This document shows, one piece after another, positions 1 to 10,000 of a DNA stretch of 30,066 bases. Made by a program: the position numbers and the translations under genes. The stretch spans positions 1-30,066 of the IMG/VR virus record IMGVR_UViG_3300002231_000547, one strand, 5' to 3'. The first letter of the stretch is position 1. Each line of letters begins with the position of its first letter. The notes under the pieces were generated by a model that worked only from the letters and a program-made list of their open reading frames with translations, was not told the origin of the DNA and did not search any database. The stretch comes from a virus.

Positions 1-235
1 TGGATGAAAAAAGGATTTACTGAAGAAGAAGCTATAAAAAAGAGATCTGAAAGACAGATCACCTTTTCTTTGGATATTTGTCAGGAGAAACATGGAAAAT
101 AAAAAACACCTTGAATTAGAAAGAGACCGTTCCATAAAAGCATCAGGATACAAAGTGCTTCACATAAAAGAAATTGATTATAAACAAAACCCTAAGGAAA
201 CTATTTCATTATGCTTAAATTATCTGACACAATAG
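1..235 (+). pseudogene. 3' remnant of a Vsr-like homing endonuclease gene
   Basis: Two reading frames give pieces of one family. Frame 1 (1-102) encodes a GFTEEEAIKKRSERQ-type repeat, usual upstream of the catalytic core in phage endonucleases. From 92 another frame encodes ERDRSIKASGYKVLHIKE and stops at 235; this is the usual C-terminal end of Vsr-like (EDxHD) homing endonucleases. The catalytic part with its FDGxxWH-type motif is not present between them, so this is either an internal deletion or a frameshifted, decayed gene. It overlaps the start of the intein C-fragment (211), an arrangement known for fractured phage genes in which an endonuclease gene separates the two halves of a split intein. 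Family assignment is by recalled motif similarity only. The 5' end lies outside the window. Confidence 0.6.
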
Positions 236-579
236 AAAGAAAATTTACAGATTCATTTGATATTGATGAATGGGAAATAGAAACTGACACCGGATGGCAG
301 GATATTTCATCTATTCATAAAACTGTGCCATATACAGTTTGGGAAATAAAAACAGAATCAGGAAAATCATTAAAGGCCGCTGATACTCATATTTTATTTG
401 ATGGAGAAATGAATGAAATATTTGTTAAAGATTGTATTCCAGGATTCACAATAATAATGACTAAAGATGGCCCAGAACAAGTTTCTAATCTTTATGAATT
501 AGATTATTCCGAACCAATGTATGATGTTTCGGTTCCTAATGGTGAACGATTTTATTCTTCGGATATACTTTCACATAAT
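211..579 (+). other. C-fragment of an atypically split intein (TerL insertion)
   Basis: The first 123 residues have intein, not terminase, features: a block-B-like AADTH, a block-F-like YDVSVPNGERFYSSDIL, and the terminal SHN followed by Thr as +1 nucleophile. The first splicing block (N-terminal Cys) is absent, so a short N-fragment must be encoded elsewhere, upstream. A C-fragment of about 120 residues that contains block B matches the atypical split seen in AceL-TerL and VidaL inteins, which also sit in phage TerL. Splicing in trans would rebuild the Walker A loop. The split is supported by the independent ATG and by the endonuclease frame running past it to 235. Confidence 0.8.
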
Positions 580-1984
580 ACAGTTTCCTCCGCTAGTTAT
601 CTCCTCTGGTATGGTCTATTTCATGAAAGTAAAACCATTGGAATTCTAGCCAACCTAGGAGATATGGCACGAGAAATCCTTTCACGTATCAAGATGGCGT
701 TTGAACAACTACCAACATGGTTACAACAAGGAGTTGCCGGTGACTGGAACAAAGGAAGAATCCAATTTGAAAATGGTTCCAAGTTCGTGGCTTTTGCCAC
801 TAGCGGGGATGCTGCTCGTGGATATTCATTTTCATATCTTTACATTGACGAATGCGCCATTATTGAGCATGGAATATGGGAAAACTTTTACAAATCGACT
901 TATCCGACGGTCTCTTCAGGTACCGAAACTAAGATTACTCTTGTGTCAACTCCCAAGGGATTGAACCATTTCTATAAACTTTGGACCGAAGCTGAAGAAA
1001 AAATACAATTCATATAAGACATTTGATGTCCATTGGGCTGATGTTCCTGGCAGAAATAAAGCTTGGAAAGAAAAAACCTTAAGCTGATATTGGTCAAGAA
1101 GCGTTTCAACAGGAATATGAAACCGAATTCCTAGGTTCATCGAATACACTCATTCTCGGTTCACGACTGAGAGAATTAGCTTTTAAAAAACCAGCTCATG
1201 AAAAACATGGGTTGGCTGTCTATGAAGGACCGGATAGTAAATCACACCTATATCATAACAGTGGATACAGCAAGAGGAAAAGGTCAAGATTATTCAGCTT
1301 TTATTGTTTCTAATGTTACCGAAATCCCGTACAAAATGGTTGCCAGATTTAGATCCAATGACATTCCCGTATTTAGGTATCCTGATGTGATTCATAGGGT
1401 GGCGGTTGATTACAATGAAGCTATGGTATTGATTGAAGTGAATGATATTGGTCAGCAAGTGGCTGACATTTTGAATCAGGATTTTGAATATGAAAATGTG
1501 ATGATGTCCTCGATGAAAGGAAGAACCGGTCAAGTGCTCGGTGCTGGATTTGCCGCTTCTTCCAGACCTGGTATTACCATGTCTAAAGCTGTTAAACGAG
1601 TTGGATGTTATAACTTGAAAGACTTGATAGAGGATAAGAAATATCTATTGAATGATGCTGATACAATCACAGAGCTTTCGGTATTTGTTTCCAAAGGCCA
1701 AAGCTTTGAAGCTGAGGAAGGATACCATGATGATTTGGTGATGTGCTTGGTGATGTTGGCATGGGTGGTTTCACAAAAGTATTTACCGTGAATATATGGA
1801 TCAAAACATAGCTGCCAGAATTGCCACAGAAAAAATGAATGCTTTAATGGAGGATATGACCCCATTTGGAATAATAGATGATGGAACAGTGTCTGGAGAA
1901 ACTTTCATTGATAATTCAGGTACAATATGGAATGTTTCAGATCCTGATCCTGAAATGTATCCAGACACATTCAGGAACTTTTAG
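211..1984 (+). CDS. 17: Terminase large subunit (gp17-like), C-terminal fragment with split-intein C-part; frameshifted
   Basis: This is the DNA-packaging motor ATPase/nuclease. Residues 1-123 are an intein C-fragment; the extein begins at Thr (580) at the Walker A position. Visible motifs are Walker B YLYIDECA, motif III LVSTPKGLNHFY (also conserved in T4 gp17), and the nuclease acidic residues in VDTARGKGQDYSAF and EEGYHDDLVM. Translation breaks at the A-run 998-1003, near 1081, near 1240 and near 1780; each is repaired by removing or adding one base, and the intervening frames align collinearly with T4 gp17. The tail after the last break (DQNIAARIATEKMNALMEDM, to 1984) is taken as its C terminus. 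The start ATG 211 has AAGGA about 12 bases upstream, inside the endonuclease remnant. The N-terminal half with Walker A must lie upstream of the window. Confidence 0.9.
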
Positions 1985-1997
1985 AAACACTCAAAAA

Positions 1998-2005
1998 TAT
2001 AAATA
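1998..2005 (+). promoter_or_regulatory. T4-type late promoter TATAAATA
   Basis: Exact match to the T4 late consensus TATAAATA, 14 bases after the terminase stop. A transcript starting about 10 bases downstream would begin at the hairpin at 2015 and read the GIY-YIG endonuclease and tail sheath genes. Confidence 0.6.
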
Positions 2006-2014
2006 AAAGAAAAC

Positions 2015-2051
2015 AAAGCTTCAAAAGGACTCCGAATCCTAATGAAGCTTT
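2015..2051 (+). terminator. Hairpin (probable terminator or 5' mRNA hairpin)
   Basis: AAAGCTTCA (2015-2023) pairs perfectly with TGAAGCTTT (2043-2051), with an inner AGGA/TCCT stem (2026-2029 with 2037-2040), followed by a short T run. It could terminate transcription from the terminase gene, or sit at the 5' end of mRNA made from the late promoter at 1998. Confidence 0.6.
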
Positions 2052-2079
2052 TAATCACAATTTCTTCAGAGGAGAAACT

Positions 2080-2735
2080 ATGATGTATAGTATTTATGTC
2101 CTGACTTGTGAAAATACAGATTTACAATACATTGGTGTCTGTCAGGATTTTGATGATAGGATGAAAGAGCATAGAAAGGCCAGAGGTGGTTGTCGAAAGC
2201 TTTACAACGCTATCAAAAAATATGGTTGGGATTCATTCACAAAGGAAATTTTATTTGAATCGTGGGATCATGAATATGCGTGGAAAACTATTGAACCATT
2301 TTTCATAAAGGAATTCAAAACCAAACATCCTTTAGGTTATAACTTGACTGATGGGGCTGAAGGAGTACCTGGTTTAGTTCATACTACTGAGTCTAATGAA
2401 AAAAACAGACAAGCTCATTTAGGAAAAAAGCTTCCAAAGAAACAAAGGCTTTGTTAAGTAAACTAAAAATGGGAAACACTTTTGCGAAAGGATCTAAAAA
2501 TCCTTGTTCTAAGAAAAAGGCTAATAAGATAAGTAAGGCTAAAGAAAAATTTGATTGGTATATTAAATGTCCTAATGGAACTATCGAAATTACAAAAAGT
2601 ATTCCAAAATTTTGTAAATTAAAAGGAATACATCAAGGAAATCTTTATTCTACTTTCACAGGAAAAAGAAATCATACAAGTCATTATAAAATAATTGATA
2701 GAAAACTAATAAATAACTTAAAAATAGGAGAATAA
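2080..2735 (+). CDS. GIY-YIG homing endonuclease (Seg-like), one frameshift
   Basis: Free-standing homing endonuclease between gp17 and gp18. The N terminus has the GIY-YIG core: SIYVLTCEN, then LQYIGV, then the Arg in DRMKEHRKARGG; the family cuts intron- or gene-less relatives to spread itself. The C-terminal part is lysine-rich (GNTFAKGSKNPCSKKKANK), like NUMOD DNA-binding segments in T4 Seg proteins. The frame breaks at the A-run 2424-2429; dropping one A joins it to the frame ending at 2735, giving about 218 residues. The start ATG 2080 follows AGAGGAGAAACT. The ribosome site of gp18 (AGGAG) lies within its last codons, so the element is inserted tightly against the sheath gene. Confidence 0.88.
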
Positions 2736-2736
2736 C

Positions 2737-4874
2737 ATGGCTTTTCAAATTAGCCCAGGAATTGTTTCTAAGGAAATTGATTTGACCACTACCCTAAATC
2801 CATCATTCTCAACTACCACAGGTGGTATCGTTGGTCCTTTTGTTTGGGGACCTTTGAATGACGCTGTATTGGTTGATGGTGAAGTTGCTATGGTTGAAAC
2901 TTTCTGGAAACCAAATTCTGAAACGTATGTGACGTTTTTCACAGCCGGTTCCTTTCTTTCATACGGGAACCAATTAAGAGTTGCTCGTGTTGCTAATGAA
3001 TTAGTAGCACTCAATTCGACTTCATCCACACAATCAATTACCGGTGTAGTTAATGTTGCTTCTGGAACATTAGATTTACTACAACATGACGGTGTTGGAA
3101 CTGCTACTCTTTTTGATGTTGAATTGAGAGCCGGACAAACAATTGTGGTAAATGCTGAAACAAGAGTAGTAAATAACGTAGTAAATTCCACTCAAGCTTA
3201 TGTAACAACCGATTTTTCCGGTGCTATTGCTAATGGAAATGCTGTATCTGTTTGGGGAGAACTTATCAAAAATGACGCTGATTATGACGCGAATTTTGCT
3301 GATGGATCTGGAACTTCCGAAGTTCTTTGGACTGCAAAATATCCCGGATCTATTGGTGATTCGATGAAAGTTTCTATTTGTCCTTCATCCAATGCTTTTT
3401 CTCATGTACCTACTGAAACAGCAAATACTTTGGGCACTACGATTACTTTTAGTGCTAATATGGCAGGACAAGTTGTTGTCGGTTCTTATATCAAAGATGA
3501 TCAAGGTGGATCGCCTTCAGGAGAACAAAGACAAATTACAGCTTCAACCAATAATACTGTTTACACACTTGCTTCTAGTTTCACGACTAATATAGCGGAT
3601 GCTACATCTGTGACTGTAAAATGGGAATATGCTGATGTTCTTGGTTCAGCTCCTGGTACAACAGATTACGCTTCTACAAGAGGTGGATTGAATGATGAAA
3701 TGCACATGGTTATAGTTGATGAAGATGGTGACTGGACAAATGATCCTGGTTCTATTCTCGAAACTTACAAAGGACTTTCATTCGCATCTGATGCTAAACT
3801 CGATGATGGTTCAGCTAACTATTATGCTGAAAAAATCGCTCGTGAATCAAAATATATTGTTTGGACGGATCACCTTCCTGCAGGATTGAATTGGGGAACG
3901 GCAGCTGTCGGAACAACTTTTACTCATGTTGAATCTCCTAGCACTTTAAGTTTATTCGGAGGTCTTGACGGAAATACACCTGCTGAAGGATTCGGAAATG
4001 ATGAAATGATCCGAGGATATGACCTATTTAAGAATGCAGCGGAAGTAAATGTGGCTCTTCTTAGTGGGTGGGGATGACAAATCAAACTGTTGCTCTTCAT
4101 ATCATCCAAAATATTGCAGAATTTAGAAAAGATGTTCTCGCATTCTTTTCTCCAGAATTTTCTGATGTTGTTGCTAATGAAGGAAATGAAGTTGATGATG
4201 TAGTAGCTTTTAGAAATTCACTTGTTTCTACATCATACGCTTCTATGGATTGTAACTGGAAATCAATGTATGACAAATACAATGATACATTCAGATGGAT
4301 TCCATGTAATGGTGATGTAGCCGGTCTTTGTGTAAGAACTGACAATACCAGGGACGCATGGTTTTCACCCGCCGGATTTAATAGAGGTTTCATTAACAAT
4401 GCTGTGAAACTTGCATGGAATCCAAATAAAGCTGAGCGTGATGTTCTTTATCCAGCTACTATAAATCCTATCAACTCATTTACAGGACAAGGGATTATCC
4501 TTTATGGTGATAAGACAATGTTAACAAAAACTTCAGCTTTTCAACAAATTGGAGTCCGTAGATTGTTCATCATCCTTGAAAAAACGATTGAACAAGGTGC
4601 TCAATATACCTTGTTTGAATTCAACGATGCTTTCACAAGAAACCAGTTTAAGTCTATTGTGGAACCATTCCTAAGGGATGTTAAAGGTCGAAGAGGATTG
4701 TTTGACTTCTTAGTTGTATGTGATGAGTCAAATAACACACCAACTGTTATTGACCGAAATGAGTTTATCGGTGATATTTATTTGAAACCTGCTCGTTCCA
4801 TCAACTTCATTACATTGAATTTTGTAGCTGCTAGGACTGGTGTTGAATTTAGTGAAATCGTTGGTAAGTTTTAA
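2737..4874 (+). CDS. 18: Tail sheath protein (gp18-like), one frameshift
   Basis: Contractile tail sheath subunit that surrounds the tail tube. The N terminus MAFQISPGIVSKEIDLTTT and GGIVGPFVWGP are typical of T4 gp18, and the C-terminal part (LKPARSINFITLNFVAARTG) is the conserved sheath end. Full length is about 712 residues, near the T4 size. The frame breaks in the G-rich stretch 4065-4074; one extra base there would join LLSG to VGMTNQTVALHIIQN. The gene is followed by a late promoter and a strong hairpin, then by a second homing endonuclease that separates it from gp19. Confidence 0.95.
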
Positions 4875-4882
4875 TATAAATA
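4875..4882 (+). promoter_or_regulatory. T4-type late promoter TATAAATA
   Basis: Exact TATAAATA immediately after the gp18 stop codon. As at 1998, it is followed within a few bases by a hairpin and then the TTTTAATCACAA element before a homing endonuclease. Confidence 0.6.
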
Positions 4883-4886
4883 TAAC

Positions 4887-4922
4887 AAAACCATGAAAGA
4901 ATTGGAGTTCTTTCATGGTTTT
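4887..4922 (+). terminator. Strong hairpin with T-run behind gp18
   Basis: A perfect 15-bp stem: AAAACCATGAAAGAA (4887-4901) pairs with TTCTTTCATGGTTTT (4908-4922) around the 6-base loop TTGGAG. The T-rich 3' arm fits an intrinsic terminator for gp18 transcripts; because of the overlapping late promoter it may also be a 5' mRNA hairpin for the endonuclease. Confidence 0.8.
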
Positions 4923-4949
4923 TAATCACAACTTTTAATCAGAAAAGCT

Positions 4950-6407
4950 ATGACTACTGATATTTATAAATTTATAAATAAAAATATTTTCAATTCAATA
5001 GGAAGAATTAATTCATTAGCTTCAAAAAAAGAATGGTGGATAAAAAAAGGAATTGAAAAAGAATGGGATTTATTCATAGAGAAAACTAATTTTTTAATTC
5101 CCAATTCAAAGAATATTTTAAAACAAAGAGTTTATTGTCTTGCAAATGATATAAAAGAATTACCAAGATGCTATTGTGGAAATCCTCTTACATTTTCTTT
5201 ACCATTAAAAACTTATCATGAATATTGTTCTGTAAAATGCCAAGGAAATTCACCTAAAGTAAAAAATAATAGAGAAAAAACTTGCATTAAAAAATTTGGA
5301 TCTAAAAGTCCTCTTGAAAATAATGAAGTTTTATCAAAAATTAAAAAAACAAATCAAAAAAAATATGGTGTTGATTTTCATACTCAAAAAAATATTCCTA
5401 AATCTTCTTTGGAATTAATTGAAAATCGAGAATGGTTGCAAAACCAACATCATAATTTAAAAAAATCAGCTATTGAAATATCTAATATTCTTGGGTATAA
5501 AAACAATACTGAGGTTTTAAAAAGATTACATAAATTTGGAATTGAAATTAAAAATTATGCTGTTTCATCTTTTGAAAATGAAATTTATGAATGGCTGAAA
5601 TTAAATTATGATGGTGAAATAATAAGAAATTCAAGGAAAATTATTTCTCCTAAGGAATTAGATTTTTATTTACCAAAAGAAAAATTAGCAATTGAATTTG
5701 ATGGTATTTTTTGGCACAATGATAAAAGAGTTTCAAAGAATTATCATATTGAAAAAACAAAAGAATGTGAAAAAAAAGGAATCCAATTACTTCATATTTT
5801 TGAAAATGAATGGAATAATAAAAAGGATATTTGGAAATCAATATTAGAAACTAAATTAGGAAAATCTAAAAGAATATTTGCTAGAAAATGTAAAATTATT
5901 TATTTGGATACTGAAAAAAAGAATAGATTTCTTAATAAAAATCATCTACAGGGTTCTTGTGTTTCTAAAATAAACATAGGTTTGGAATATCATGGGGAAT
6001 TAATTTCGGTGATGACATTCGGTAAATCCAGATTTTCTGAAAAATATGATTGGGAAATTATTAGATTTGCTAATAAAATAGGGATGTCTGTGGTAGGAGG
6101 AGCTTCAAAAATATTAAAAGAATTTAAAAAATATAATAAAGGTTCTATAATAACTTATGCTGATAAAAGATATTCTAATGGAAATTTATATGAAAAATTA
6201 GGATTTAATTTTTCACATGAATCCAGTCCGAATTATTTTTATTTCAATTCGGATAATATTTTATATTCTAGGAATAAATTTCAAAAACATAAATTAAAAA
6301 ATGTATTGAATATATTTAATTCTGATAAAACTGAATATCAAAATATGATTGATAATGGATATATGAGAATTTGGGATTGTGGGAATCTTTCTTTTCGTTC
6401 CTTATAA
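4950..6407 (+). CDS. Vsr-like (EDxHD) homing endonuclease between gp18 and gp19
   Basis: This 485-residue protein is intact. The middle part carries the catalytic core of the Vsr-like homing endonuclease family: KELDFYLP (about residue 235), LAIEFDGIFWHNDK (about 248-261) and the following GIQLLHIFENEW. The N-terminal third has Cys pairs (CYCGNPL, YCSVKCQGNS) that may form a zinc finger, and SPLENNEVLSKIKKTNQKKYG repeats common in phage DNA-binding modules. The C-terminal part (VMTFGKSRF, YADKRYSNGNLYEKLGF) resembles a conserved phage endonuclease-associated domain. Base composition looks more AT-rich than the flanking tail genes, in line with recent transfer. It is read with gp19, whose late promoter overlaps its stop. 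Confidence 0.85.
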   Translation: MTTDIYKFINKNIFNSIGRINSLASKKEWWIKKGIEKEWDLFIEKTNFLIPNSKNILKQRVYCLANDIKELPRCYCGNPLTFSLPLKTYHEYCSVKCQGNSPKVKNNREKTCIKKFGSKSPLENNEVLSKIKKTNQKKYGVDFHTQKNIPKSSLELIENREWLQNQHHNLKKSAIEISNILGYKNNTEVLKRLHKFGIEIKNYAVSSFENEIYEWLKLNYDGEIIRNSRKIISPKELDFYLPKEKLAIEFDGIFWHNDKRVSKNYHIEKTKECEKKGIQLLHIFENEWNNKKDIWKSILETKLGKSKRIFARKCKIIYLDTEKKNRFLNKNHLQGSCVSKINIGLEYHGELISVMTFGKSRFSEKYDWEIIRFANKIGMSVVGGASKILKEFKKYNKGSIITYADKRYSNGNLYEKLGFNFSHESSPNYFYFNSDNILYSRNKFQKHKLKNVLNIFNSDKTEYQNMIDNGYMRIWDCGNLSFRSL

Positions 6408-6410
6408 ATA
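6403..6410 (+). promoter_or_regulatory. T4-type late promoter TATAAATA for gp19
   Basis: Exact TATAAATA overlapping the endonuclease stop codon, 34 bases before the gp19 start. The downstream bases AAACAAAACACT closely match those after the late promoter at 13804. Confidence 0.7.
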
Positions 6411-6444
6411 AAACAAAACACTTAACAAATTATTGGAGATAACA

Positions 6445-7002
6445 ATGGCTTTTGAACTATCGGATTTTCAAGCTAAACTAAAAGGTGGAGCAGCTAGACC
6501 TACCCTATTCTTAGCTTCTCTTGCTAATCCTTCCGGAATTCCCGGTATTACTTTTGATGATACAACAAGTTTTTTCATCAAAGCAGCTCAAATTCCAGCT
6601 TCTACAATTCCAGAGCTAATCGTTCCTTTCATGGGAAAAGAATTGAAGATTGCTGGTGATAGAACTTTTGAACCTTGGACAATCACTATCATCAACGATA
6701 TTGATTTTACAGCAAGGAGTCTACTGGAAGAATGGATGGCTGGTATTGCACATCATAATGCAACCGCTGGAACAACCGGTGATATTTCTGGTTATGGTGC
6801 TCAATTATCAGTAAAGCACTATAAAGATTCTGAAGAAACCCCTTCAGCTGAATACCAGTTTATTGGTGCTTGGCCTTCTCAATTAGATGCTATTGAACTC
6901 GGTTGGGATAACAAGGATGCTGTAGAGGAATATGGATGTACATTTTCTTACCAATATTGGAAGAAAATTACTCCTAAGCCTGGCGCTAACCTAGATAAAT
7001 AA
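6445..7002 (+). CDS. 19: Tail tube protein (gp19-like)
   Basis: Subunit of the inner tail tube through which DNA passes. MAFELSDFQAKLKGGAARPTL and FEPWTITIINDIDFTARSLLEEWM are typical for T4 gp19, and the length of 185 residues is close to T4 gp19 (about 163). The start ATG 6445 follows TTGGAGAT; an upstream in-frame TTG at 6433 is part of that ribosome site and is not used. The C terminus ends in YQYWKKITPKPG. Order gp18-gp19-gp20 is as in T4 apart from the endonuclease insertion. Confidence 0.95.
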   Translation: MAFELSDFQAKLKGGAARPTLFLASLANPSGIPGITFDDTTSFFIKAAQIPASTIPELIVPFMGKELKIAGDRTFEPWTITIINDIDFTARSLLEEWMAGIAHHNATAGTTGDISGYGAQLSVKHYKDSEETPSAEYQFIGAWPSQLDAIELGWDNKDAVEEYGCTFSYQYWKKITPKPGANLDK

Positions 7003-7015
7003 GAGGTTATAAATT

Positions 7016-9992
7016 ATGGATATATTTGGTATATCCATCACCAAAAAGAAGCAACCTATAGAAAAAGCTGTGTCATTTATCCCTAAAGTGGAAGATGATG
7101 GTGCTATAGTTGTTTCTTCAGGTGCTGGAGCCTACGGGCAATATATAAACATGACCGGTTTTAATCCAAAAACCGAAATTGATTTGATTAATAAGTATCG
7201 TAAAATATCAATGATGCCAGAGGTAGAATCTGCTATCCTTGATATTGTCAATGAAGCTATAGTTGAAAACGATAACGAAAGACCTGTTGAGGTTGCGTTT
7301 GACCCTGCTTTGAAAATGCCTGTTGCTGTGAAAAATAAAATCACGGAACAATTCAATAGGGTCAAAAGGGCTTTGAATTTTGATTGTGATGCGGCTGAAA
7401 TATTCCATAGATGGTATGTTGATGGGCGTCTATATTATCATGATATTTATGATGAAGAATTTGGTAATGGAAAGAAAGTTTCTGAAGGAATTAAAGAAAT
7501 ACGGTATATTGATCCTAGAAAAATAATGAAAGTCAAAGAAACAGAGGAACAACTGACTAGAAATGGATCCAAAGCCGTAAAAACTGTTGATGAATATTAT
7601 ATCTATACAGAAAATGAATCAAAAACCGATGGTATAAAAATACTCAAAGATTCTATTACATACGTACATTCTGGATTATTCGACCCAAACCGAAATCTTG
7701 TTTTAGGACACCTCAATAAATCAATCAAACCACAAAATCAACTGAATATGCTTGAAAATGCGGCTGTGATTTACCGTATTTCAAGAGCTCCTGAAAGAAG
7801 GATTTTCTATGTTGATGTTGGTAACCTTCCTAAAACAAAAGCGGAGAGTTATCTAAAAGGGATCATGCGTCAGTATAAAAACAAGCTGACTTATAATCCG
7901 GAAAACTGGGGAAACAAAAGATGCCACTGACCAACAGTCAATGCTTGAAGATTTTTGGTTGCCACGGAGAGAAGGTGGGAAAGGAACTGAAGTAACAACA
8001 TTACCGGGTGGCTGTTTTGATATGAATACTAAAATTCCATTACTTGATGGTAGAAAATTATCTTTATATGAATGTGAAAAAGAATTTAATGATGGTAAAG
8101 AAAATTGGATTTATTCATGCTCTCCAGAAACAGGTGAGATAAAGCCAGGAAAAATAGGATGGGCTGGTGTTACACAAAATTCATCTCAAGTTATGGAAAT
8201 TGAATTAGATAATGGTGAGAAGGTTATTTGCACACCCGATCATAAATTTCCGATTATTGGTAAAGGATTTGTTGAAGCTCAAAATTTAAAAATAAATGAA
8301 AGTTTTATTCCATTTAATACAAGAAATCAACAAATAAAGAAAAAAGGAAAAGAATATAATCAAATCTATCAAAATCATTCAAAAAAATGGGAATTTGTAC
8401 ATCGAAGTGTTGCTAAAAATATAAATTTAGAAGAATTTGTTTTTGATGTTGATACAAAAAAAGATACTATACATCATAAAGATTTTGATAGATTTAATAA
8501 TAATCCTGAAAATCTTGTTTTGATGAATAATAAGGATCATTTTAAATATCATTCTTATTTAGGATTTTCAAAAGAAAATCAAATAAAAGGAACAATTGCT
8601 GCTAAAGAGAAAATTCAAAATATGACTGAAAAGGAATATAATGAATTTTGTGAAATAATCAGTAAGAATTCAAAAAAATATTGGAATGAGTTAACACAAG
8701 AAGAATATTTAATTCAATGCAAAAAAATATCCAAAGCTCAAAAAATTAGAATAAATAATTTTGATTCTTTTGAATATGAAAAAATGTTAACTCATTTAAA
8801 CAATATTTCTGAAAAAGGAAATAAAGCTTTAAATTTAAAAATAAAAAATATTAAAGATTTTCAAAATAAATTTCGAAATTCCATTAGTAATGATAAAATC
8901 ATTTTAAGTAAAAAAAGATCTTTACAAAACAAAAAAAGATTTCTCGACAATGATTACAAAGAAAGGGTTTTTAAAAATCAAACAATAAAATTTCCAAGAG
9001 AATTATTGAATTTTGTTTCATCTTCTAAAAATAAAACAGCAAGAGAAATTGTAAATGAAATAAATAATAATGAGATTTTGAATGTATTTTTAGAAGAAAA
9101 TAAAAATACAAAATGTGCTAATTGGAATAATGATTGTTTTAGATTAACTCATTTAAATAAACTTGTGAATTTTTATGGTTATGATAATTGGAGACATTTT
9201 AAGAAAGATTTGAATGTTTACAATCATAAAATAGTTTCAATAAAATTTTTAGAAAAACCAATAGAAGTTGGTACTCTAACTATTGATAATGAATATCATA
9301 CATTTGCTATCTCACAAGGAATTTTTACAAAAAATTCTAATCTTGGGGAAATGGAAGATGTTGATTATTTCAAGAAAAAATTATACAAATCATTAAATGT
9401 TCCTATTTCAAGGATGGATCCTGAAAATCAATTCAACATGGGTCGGTCACAAGAAATAACAAGGGATGAGCTAAAATTCCATAGATTCATACAAAAATTA
9501 CAAAAGCGATTTTCTCTCTTGTTTTATGACTTACTGGAAAAACAACTTATATATACAAAGACTCTTTCAAAAGAAAAATGGAAAGAAATTAAACCAATGA
9601 TTTCGTTTCAATTTGCTAAAAACAACCATTTCTATGAATTAAAAGAAACCGAATTGATAACGGATAGACTGACCATAATGAGGGATATCCAAGATTATAT
9701 TGGAACTTATTATTCAGCTGATTGGGTAAGAAAAAATATCTTGAAACAATCTGATATAGATATAAAGGAAATTGATAAGCAAATAAAACGTGAAGTGGAA
9801 GGTGGTGATATTGCTGAACCAGATTTGGATGCTGAAAGGCAAGCTAGAATGGGAACAGTTCCAGAACCTGAAATGGATGTACCACCATCTGATGGAGAAG
9901 GTGAAGCTCCTCCAGATGATAATCCTCCTCAAGAAGAGGATAATAATTTTCTTGCTGGTTCAACAAAATTGAAATTAGCAACCAAACGATAG
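7016..9992 (+). CDS. 20: Portal protein (gp20-like) interrupted by an in-frame intein; one frameshift
   Basis: Portal vertex protein forming the DNA entry ring. N-extein features include EVESAILDIVNEAIV, VDGRLYYHDI and YRISRAPERRIFYVDVGNLPK; the conserved MLEDFWLPRREGGKGTEVTTL-type block ends at Gly 8012, and SNLGEMEDVDYFKKKLYK resumes after the intein at 9336. The frame breaks at the A-run 7902-7905: one A fewer gives NPETGETKDATDQQSMLEDF, the known portal sequence. Without the intein and break, the protein is about 550 residues, close to T4 gp20 (524). The C terminus is acidic and proline-rich, then ends FLAGSTKLKLATKR. AAGAGG upstream of ATG 7016 is the ribosome site. Confidence 0.95.
8013..9335 (+). 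mobile_element. Intein with HNH homing endonuclease in portal protein
   Basis: An uninterrupted 441-residue insertion at PGG / SNLGEM. Splicing signs: first residue Cys (8013), block-B-like CTPDHKF, block-F/G-like EYHTFAISQGIFTKN, terminal Asn, and Ser as +1 residue. The penultimate residue is Lys rather than the usual His, as in some active inteins. In the middle lies an HNH-type region, TIHHKDFDRFNNNPENLVLM (about 8467-8526), followed by lysine- and asparagine-rich sequence and RFRLTHLNK-like DNA-binding segments. The insert is visibly more AT-rich than the flanking portal sequence. Its intact frame, in a gene with an indel elsewhere, supports a functional element. Confidence 0.9.
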
Positions 9993-10000
9993 GAGAAAAA

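Noticed and set aside
946-1149. Minus-strand ORFs across the terminase and other structural genes
   Set aside because: They lie opposite well-recognised genes, have no ribosome sites and no recognisable products; they are shadows.
4065-4075. Programmed frameshift in the tail sheath gene
   Set aside because: gp18 relatives are not frameshifted and the G-run fits a sequencing indel like the others.
4960-4980. Extra TATAAATA in the start of the Vsr-like endonuclease
   Set aside because: It lies inside very AT-rich coding sequence and has no gene start behind it at a suitable distance.
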